Shown in pieces: positions 13,795-17,363 of a DNA stretch of 17,363 nt. The notes under the pieces were generated by a model that was given only the letters and a program-made list of their open reading frames with translations, made no database searches and was not told where the DNA came from. Source of the stretch: Janthinobacterium sp. (GTDB lineage Bacteria > Pseudomonadota > Gammaproteobacteria > Burkholderiales > Burkholderiaceae_D); NCBI GenBank assembly GCA_003482555.1, contig DMYQ01000189.1, positions 1-17,363 on the forward strand, written 5' to 3'. The position numbers and the translations under genes were made by a program. Every line of letters begins with the position of its first letter. Position 1 is the stretch's first letter.

Positions 13795-13826
13795 AGCGCT
13801 CATCCGGTTTGACCGGAGTGAGCGCT
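13795..13826. repeat. Hairpin 1 immediately downstream of fabF
   Basis: An 8-bp outer stem (13795-13802 with 13819-13826) and a 6-bp inner stem (13803-13808 with 13812-13817) are separated by one bulged G at 13818 and closed by a TTG loop. It starts 6 bases after the fabF stop codon. On the minus strand TTTT precedes the stem rather than following it. It may stabilise the fab mRNA 3' end or serve as a processing or Rho-associated site between fabF and the rpoE block. Confidence 0.75.
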
Positions 13827-13832
13827 AAAAGT

Positions 13833-15080
13833 TCAAGACTTGGCGAACACCAGGGTACCGTTGGTACCGCCGAAGCCAAACGAGTTTTTCACCGCGTAAT
13901 TGATCTTCATCTCGCGCGCCGTGTTGGCGCAGAAATCGAGATCGCACAGCGGATCTTGATTGAAGATGTTGATCGTCGGTGGCGATACTTGATGATGCAA
14001 GGCCAGCACCGTGAACACGGCTTCCAGGCCGCCGGCGCCGCCCAGCAAATGGCCGGTCATCGACTTGGTCGAGTTGACCACTAGTTTCTTCGCATGGTCG
14101 CCGAAAGTGCGCTTGATGCCCATCACTTCAGCCATGTCGCCTTGCGGCGTCGAGGTGCCGTGCGCGTTCACGTAGTCGATCTGATCCGCGTTCAAGCCGG
14201 CGTTGTTGAGCGCCGCGATCACCGACTTGCTGCCGCCGCTGCCGTCTTCGAGCGGCGACGTCATGTGATAGGCGTCAGCGCTCATGCCAAAACCGACCAG
14301 CTCGGCGTAGATTTTCGCGCCGCGGGCGACCGCGTGCTCATACTCTTCCAGCACCATGACGCCGGCGCCCTCGCCCAGCACGAAGCCGTCGCGGTCGCGG
14401 TCCCACGGCCGCGAAGCGGTGGTAGGATCGTCATTACGCGTCGACAAGGCGCGGGCCGAGGCGAAACCGCCCAGACCCAGGGGAGAAACGGTCGATTCCG
14501 CGCCACCGGCGATCATGACGTCGGCATCGCCGTATTCGATCAAGCGTCCGGCCGCGCCTATGCTGTGCAAACCGGTCGTGCATGCCGTGACGATGGCCAG
14601 ATTCGGGCCCTTCAAGCCATACTTGATCGACAGGTTGCCGGAGATCATGTTAATGATCGAGGCCGGCACGAAAAACGGCGAAATGCGGCGCGGGCCGCGC
14701 TTCTCGTATTCGGATTTGGTGTCTTCGATCAGCGGCAAGCCGCCGATGCCCGAACCGATGATGACACCGATGCGATCGGCGTTTTCTTCGGTGACGACCA
14801 GACCGCAGTCTTGCATCGCCTGAATGCCGGCGGCCATGCCGTAGTGGATGAACGTATCCATGTGGCGGGCATCTTTACCGGGGATGTAATCCTCGATATT
14901 GAAACCTTTGACTTCACCCGCGAAATGGGTCGTAAATGGCTGGGCATCGAACTTGGTGATGCTGGCGATGCCTGATTTACCCGCGGTGATGGCACTCCAC
15001 GCCTCGGCAATGGAATTGCCGACCGGTGAAACGCAACCCAGGCCGGTAATCACGACACGGCGGTTTTTGGAACGGCTCAA
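13833..15080 (-). CDS. fabF: Beta-ketoacyl-ACP synthase II
   Basis: FabF condenses acyl-ACP with malonyl-ACP in fatty-acid elongation and is the enzyme that adjusts unsaturated chain length with temperature. The 415-residue product has the family length and the complete active site: Cys167 in VTACTTG, His307 in NAHGTSTPQGD, and Lys339/His344 in NSTKSMTGHLLGGAGG. The start is TTG at 15080, with an excellent Shine-Dalgarno sequence (AGGAG, 6 bases before the codon); the resulting N-terminus MSRSKNRRVVITGLGCVSPVGN is typical. It lies 29 bp after acpP, the usual acpP-fabF arrangement. Two strong hairpins follow its stop codon. Confidence 0.97.
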   Translation of the reverse strand: MSRSKNRRVVITGLGCVSPVGNSIAEAWSAITAGKSGIASITKFDAQPFTTHFAGEVKGFNIEDYIPGKDARHMDTFIHYGMAAGIQAMQDCGLVVTEENADRIGVIIGSGIGGLPLIEDTKSEYEKRGPRRISPFFVPASIINMISGNLSIKYGLKGPNLAIVTACTTGLHSIGAAGRLIEYGDADVMIAGGAESTVSPLGLGGFASARALSTRNDDPTTASRPWDRDRDGFVLGEGAGVMVLEEYEHAVARGAKIYAELVGFGMSADAYHMTSPLEDGSGGSKSVIAALNNAGLNADQIDYVNAHGTSTPQGDMAEVMGIKRTFGDHAKKLVVNSTKSMTGHLLGGAGGLEAVFTVLALHHQVSPPTINIFNQDPLCDLDFCANTAREMKINYAVKNSFGFGGTNGTLVFAKS

Positions 15081-15094
15081 GCGATTCTCCTGAA
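15081..15094 (-). promoter_or_regulatory. Strong ribosome binding site deciding the TTG start of fabF
   Basis: On the minus strand TCAGGAGAATCGC precedes TTG. The AGGAG core is six bases from the start codon, an optimal distance. No in-frame ATG gives a complete family N-terminus, so this site settles the start as TTG at 15080. Confidence 0.8.
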
Positions 15095-15109
15095 GTCGGT
15101 CGGACAGGC

Positions 15110-15349
15110 TTAGGCCTTGACGTGCGCGGTCGCGTAGTCGATGGCTTGTTGCACGGTGGTGATCTTTTCAGCTTGTTCGTCAGGGATTTCCATTTCGAAT
15201 TCGTCTTCCAGTGCCATGACCAGCTCGACGGTATCGAGGGAATCGGCGCCCAGATCGTCGACAAACGACGATTCGATCTTGATGTCTGCTTCGGCGACGC
15301 CCAGTTGCTCAGCGACGATTTTCTTAACGCGTTGTTCGATATCCGACAT
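15110..15349 (-). CDS. acpP: Acyl carrier protein
   Basis: AcpP carries growing acyl chains on a phosphopantetheine arm attached by AcpS. The 79-residue acidic product has the invariant attachment motif GADSLDTVEL, with Ser37, and the usual four-helix ACP sequence (MSDIEQRVKKIVAEQLG...TTVQQAIDYATAH). A GGAG Shine-Dalgarno lies 7 bases before the ATG at 15349. It is separated from fabG by a 164-bp gap that may hold its own promoter, fitting the high expression ACP needs, and is followed by fabF after 29 bp. Confidence 0.98.
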   Translation of the reverse strand: MSDIEQRVKKIVAEQLGVAEADIKIESSFVDDLGADSLDTVELVMALEDEFEMEIPDEQAEKITTVQQAIDYATAHVKA

Positions 15350-15387
15350 GTTATGGCTCCATTGTGTGTGTTACGGAAAGTGCGCGC

Positions 15388-15442
15388 ATTTTATCAGGTT
15401 TGCGCGCGCGAATACTAATTTCGGTGTCTGCCTCTAATTCAA
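15388..15442 (-). promoter_or_regulatory. Possible acpP promoter region
   Basis: The fabG-acpP gap has an AT-rich patch amid GC-rich sequence. On the minus strand TTGAAT (15437-15442) and TAGTAT (15412-15417) are 19 bp apart, a long but possible sigma-70 spacing. A second -10-like TAAAAT lies at 15388-15393 without a good -35. Either would give acpP an independent transcript. The evidence is motif similarity only. Confidence 0.4.
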
Positions 15443-15482
15443 CCGAATCTGCTGCTAAAAGAGCCGATTGCTGGGAAACGCC

Positions 15483-15498
15483 GCCGGCCCGTGCCGGC
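15483..15498 (-). terminator. Hairpin after fabG, possible weak terminator
   Basis: GCCGGC (15483-15488) pairs with GCCGGC (15493-15498) across a 4-nt loop, starting about 15 bases after the fabG stop on the minus strand. Only three T follow, so termination would be partial at best. It could lower read-through from fabG into acpP or protect the upstream mRNA. Confidence 0.35.
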
Positions 15499-15513
15499 GC
15501 CGCCAACCTCGCC

Positions 15514-16260
15514 TCAATTCATGTACATGCCGCCGTTCACATGCAGGGTGTTGCCAGTGATATAAGCGGCTTGCGGCGACGCCAAAAAGGCGCAGGCGGC
15601 GGCGATGTCTTCCGGCGCGCCCAGGCGCGCCAGCGGGATTTGCGTCAACAGGGCGGCGTGCTGCTCGGCGCCCAGCGATTTCGTCATGTCGGTGTCGATG
15701 AAGCCCGGGGCGATGCAATTGACGGTGATGTTGCGGCTGCCGATTTCGCGCGCCAGGGCCCGGCTCATGCCTTCCACGCCAGCCTTGGCCGCCGCGTAAT
15801 TCATTTGCCCGGGATTGCCGGACGAGGCGACCACCGAGGTGATGTTGATGATGCGCCCGGCCTTGGCCTTCATCATGCCGCGCAAGACGGCGCGCGAGAG
15901 GCGGCCGACGGCCGACAGATTGGTGGCAATGACGCTGTCCCACTCCTCGTCCTTCATGCGCATGGCGAGCTGGTCTTGGGTGATGCCGGCGTTGTTCACC
16001 AGGATAGACAGGCCGCCATAGGTCTTTTGCACTTCATCGACGACGGCCGCGCAGCGCGCCGCGTCGGTGACGTCGAGCACGACACCCTTGCCACAATCGA
16101 CGCCGATGGCGGCCAGGTATTCGCTGATGGCGGCCGCGCCCGCTTCACTGGTGGCGGTGCCGACCACTTTGGCACCCTGCCTGGCCAGCTCTTGCGCGAT
16201 GGCCCGGCCGATGCCGCGCGAAGCGCCCGTGACGAGGGCGACTTGATTGACTAAATTCAT
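15514..16260 (-). CDS. fabG: 3-oxoacyl-ACP reductase
   Basis: FabG reduces beta-ketoacyl-ACP with NADPH in each elongation cycle. The 248-residue product is a classical short-chain dehydrogenase/reductase: cofactor loop TGASRGIG (residues 11-18), NNAG structural motif, catalytic Ser in ITSVVASSG, YAAAK as the Tyr-Lys pair, and the family ending TLHVNGGMYMN. AAGGA lies 5 bases before the ATG at 16260, confirming the start. It follows fabD by 57 bp and precedes acpP, the standard fab cluster order, which makes FabG more likely than another SDR. Confidence 0.97.
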   Translation of the reverse strand: MNLVNQVALVTGASRGIGRAIAQELARQGAKVVGTATSEAGAAAISEYLAAIGVDCGKGVVLDVTDAARCAAVVDEVQKTYGGLSILVNNAGITQDQLAMRMKDEEWDSVIATNLSAVGRLSRAVLRGMMKAKAGRIINITSVVASSGNPGQMNYAAAKAGVEGMSRALAREIGSRNITVNCIAPGFIDTDMTKSLGAEQHAALLTQIPLARLGAPEDIAAACAFLASPQAAYITGNTLHVNGGMYMN

Positions 16261-16317
16261 GACTATCCTTGACTGAAATAAGATACTGCGCCAAACGACG
16301 GCGCTAAAGGGTCGGAC

Positions 16318-17259
16318 TCAGTTGAGCGATGTCAACAGTCGCTCCAGTGAGGCTTGATCGACGATGGCGTCGCCGACCAACACCGGGTCGATACGCTTCG
16401 CCAATCCCATCAAGACCTTGCCCGGACCGCACTCGATCACTTGCGTGATGCCTTCGGCGGCCACTTTTTGCATGGTTTCGACCCAGCGCACCGGGCTGGC
16501 GGCCTGGCGCACCAGCGCATCCTTGATGCCGGCCGGGTCGTTCACCACGGCCACGTCGACGTTGTTGATGAGGGCGATCCGCGGCGCCGTGAAATGCAGC
16601 TCGGCCATGTAGTCGCGCAGGCGATCCGATGCAGGTTTCAGCAGGGAGGAATGGAAAGGCGCCGACACCGGCAAGCGCATGGCGCGCTTGGCGCCCTTGG
16701 CCTTGGCCAGTTCGCAAGCCCGTTCGACGGCGGCCGTGTGGCCGGCGATCACCACTTGCGCGGGCGCATTGAAATTGACAGCTTCGACTACCCAGGCCGG
16801 ATCGGATGCTGCCGCTTCCAGGCAGGCCGCGCGCACTTCGTCGTCGGACAAGCCCAGCACCACCGCCATCGTGCCCTGCCCGACCGGCACCGCCTCTTGC
16901 ATCGCCTTGGCGCGGAAGCGCACCAGCGGCACGGCATCCTTGAAGGCGATCACGCCGGCCGCCACCAGGGCCGAATACTCGCCCAGACTGTGTCCGGCGA
17001 CGATGGCCGGCGCGGCACCGCCGGCCGCGATCCAGGCCCGGTAAAAGGCGACGGCGGCCGTCAGCATCACGGGTTGCGTATTGGTGGTGAGGTCGAGTTC
17101 TTCCTTGGGACCGGCGGCGATCAGCTTGCCGAGATCGAATTGCAGCGCGTCGGAGGCTTCGGCCACCGTTTGCGCGACCACCGGATTGCCGGTGAAACCG
17201 TCGAGCATCGCAATCGCTTGCGAACCTTGACCGGGAAAAACAAATGCGAATTTAGTCAT
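16318..17259 (-). CDS. fabD: Malonyl-CoA:ACP transacylase
   Basis: FabD moves malonyl groups from CoA to AcpP and so supplies the extender unit for fatty-acid synthesis. The 313-residue product has the family length. It shows FPGQGSQ near the N-terminus, the nucleophile Ser91 in GHSLGEYS, the carboxylate-binding Arg116 in FRAKAMQEA, and His203 in VSAPFHSSLLKP. I chose the ATG at 17259 because MTKFAFVFPGQGSQ is the normal start; the frame is open further upstream but those residues do not belong to the family. A GGAA about 10 bases upstream is a modest ribosome binding site. fabH is expected to the right, beyond the window. Confidence 0.96.
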   Translation of the reverse strand: MTKFAFVFPGQGSQAIAMLDGFTGNPVVAQTVAEASDALQFDLGKLIAAGPKEELDLTTNTQPVMLTAAVAFYRAWIAAGGAAPAIVAGHSLGEYSALVAAGVIAFKDAVPLVRFRAKAMQEAVPVGQGTMAVVLGLSDDEVRAACLEAAASDPAWVVEAVNFNAPAQVVIAGHTAAVERACELAKAKGAKRAMRLPVSAPFHSSLLKPASDRLRDYMAELHFTAPRIALINNVDVAVVNDPAGIKDALVRQAASPVRWVETMQKVAAEGITQVIECGPGKVLMGLAKRIDPVLVGDAIVDQASLERLLTSLN

Positions 17260-17363
17260 GCTGGTAACTTTCCAGTATCGATATTGGTCTTGCCACGCCA
17301 AGGCAGGCGCAAAAACCGCAGCCTATCCACGGCTTATCAAAAAACTTTACATCCTTGCCAGTC
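17260..17363. other. Intergenic region upstream of fabD to the window edge
   Basis: These 104 bases do not contain the end of fabH in any minus-strand frame I read, and I see no convincing promoter or terminator. The gap therefore continues beyond the edge or holds weak signals I cannot resolve. Confidence 0.5.

Noticed and set aside
1..17363. Search for CRISPR arrays, insertion sequences, phage genes, att sites or a defence system
   Set aside because: No spaced repeats, transposase or integrase motifs, or foreign-looking gene islands are visible; the genes form a conserved core cluster.

Overview
The window is a GC-rich chromosomal segment in which every supportable gene lies on the minus strand. 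Gene order, protein sequences and start-site style point to a betaproteobacterium of the Oxalobacteraceae (Janthinobacterium/Massilia/Duganella-like). The genus is inferred from recall of family sequences, not from a search.

In transcription order (right to left) it opens with a fatty-acid synthesis cluster: fabD, fabG, acpP and fabF, with fabH/plsX expected just outside the right edge. Two strong back-to-back hairpins follow fabF. Next comes an envelope-stress block: a small YgfX-like membrane protein, rpoE (sigma-E type) behind its own sigma-E-like promoter, a short RseA-like anti-sigma factor, a DegP/MucD-type periplasmic protease and a small glutaredoxin-like protein. No rseB/mucB is present, and the RseA-like protein has no visible membrane segment. 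A GC-rich inverted repeat and a U-tailed terminator hairpin separate this block from the next.

The third block is a tightly packed housekeeping operon: lepA, lepB, a DUF4845 membrane protein, rnc, era, recO, pdxJ, acpS, uvrC and pgsA. Several junctions are 4-base ATGA overlaps (lepA/lepB, recO/pdxJ, pdxJ/acpS) or nearly touch (rnc/era), which suggests translational coupling. It joins ribosome back-translocation/rescue (LepA), protein export (LepB), rRNA maturation (RNase III, Era), DNA repair (RecO, UvrC), vitamin B6 synthesis (PdxJ), ACP activation (AcpS, which would modify the AcpP encoded in the same window) and phospholipid synthesis (PgsA). A textbook intrinsic terminator ends it. At the left edge a consensus sigma-70 promoter drives a tRNA-Gly gene that runs off the window.

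This is mostly conserved core genome. I found no mobile element, CRISPR array, phage gene, toxin-antitoxin locus or credible new multi-gene system. The points worth a second look are the reduced RseA/absent RseB arrangement, a six-unit tetranucleotide repeat before the glutaredoxin-like gene, paired hairpins after fabF, a possible attenuator before lepA, and repeated -35-like units upstream of the tRNA promoter.
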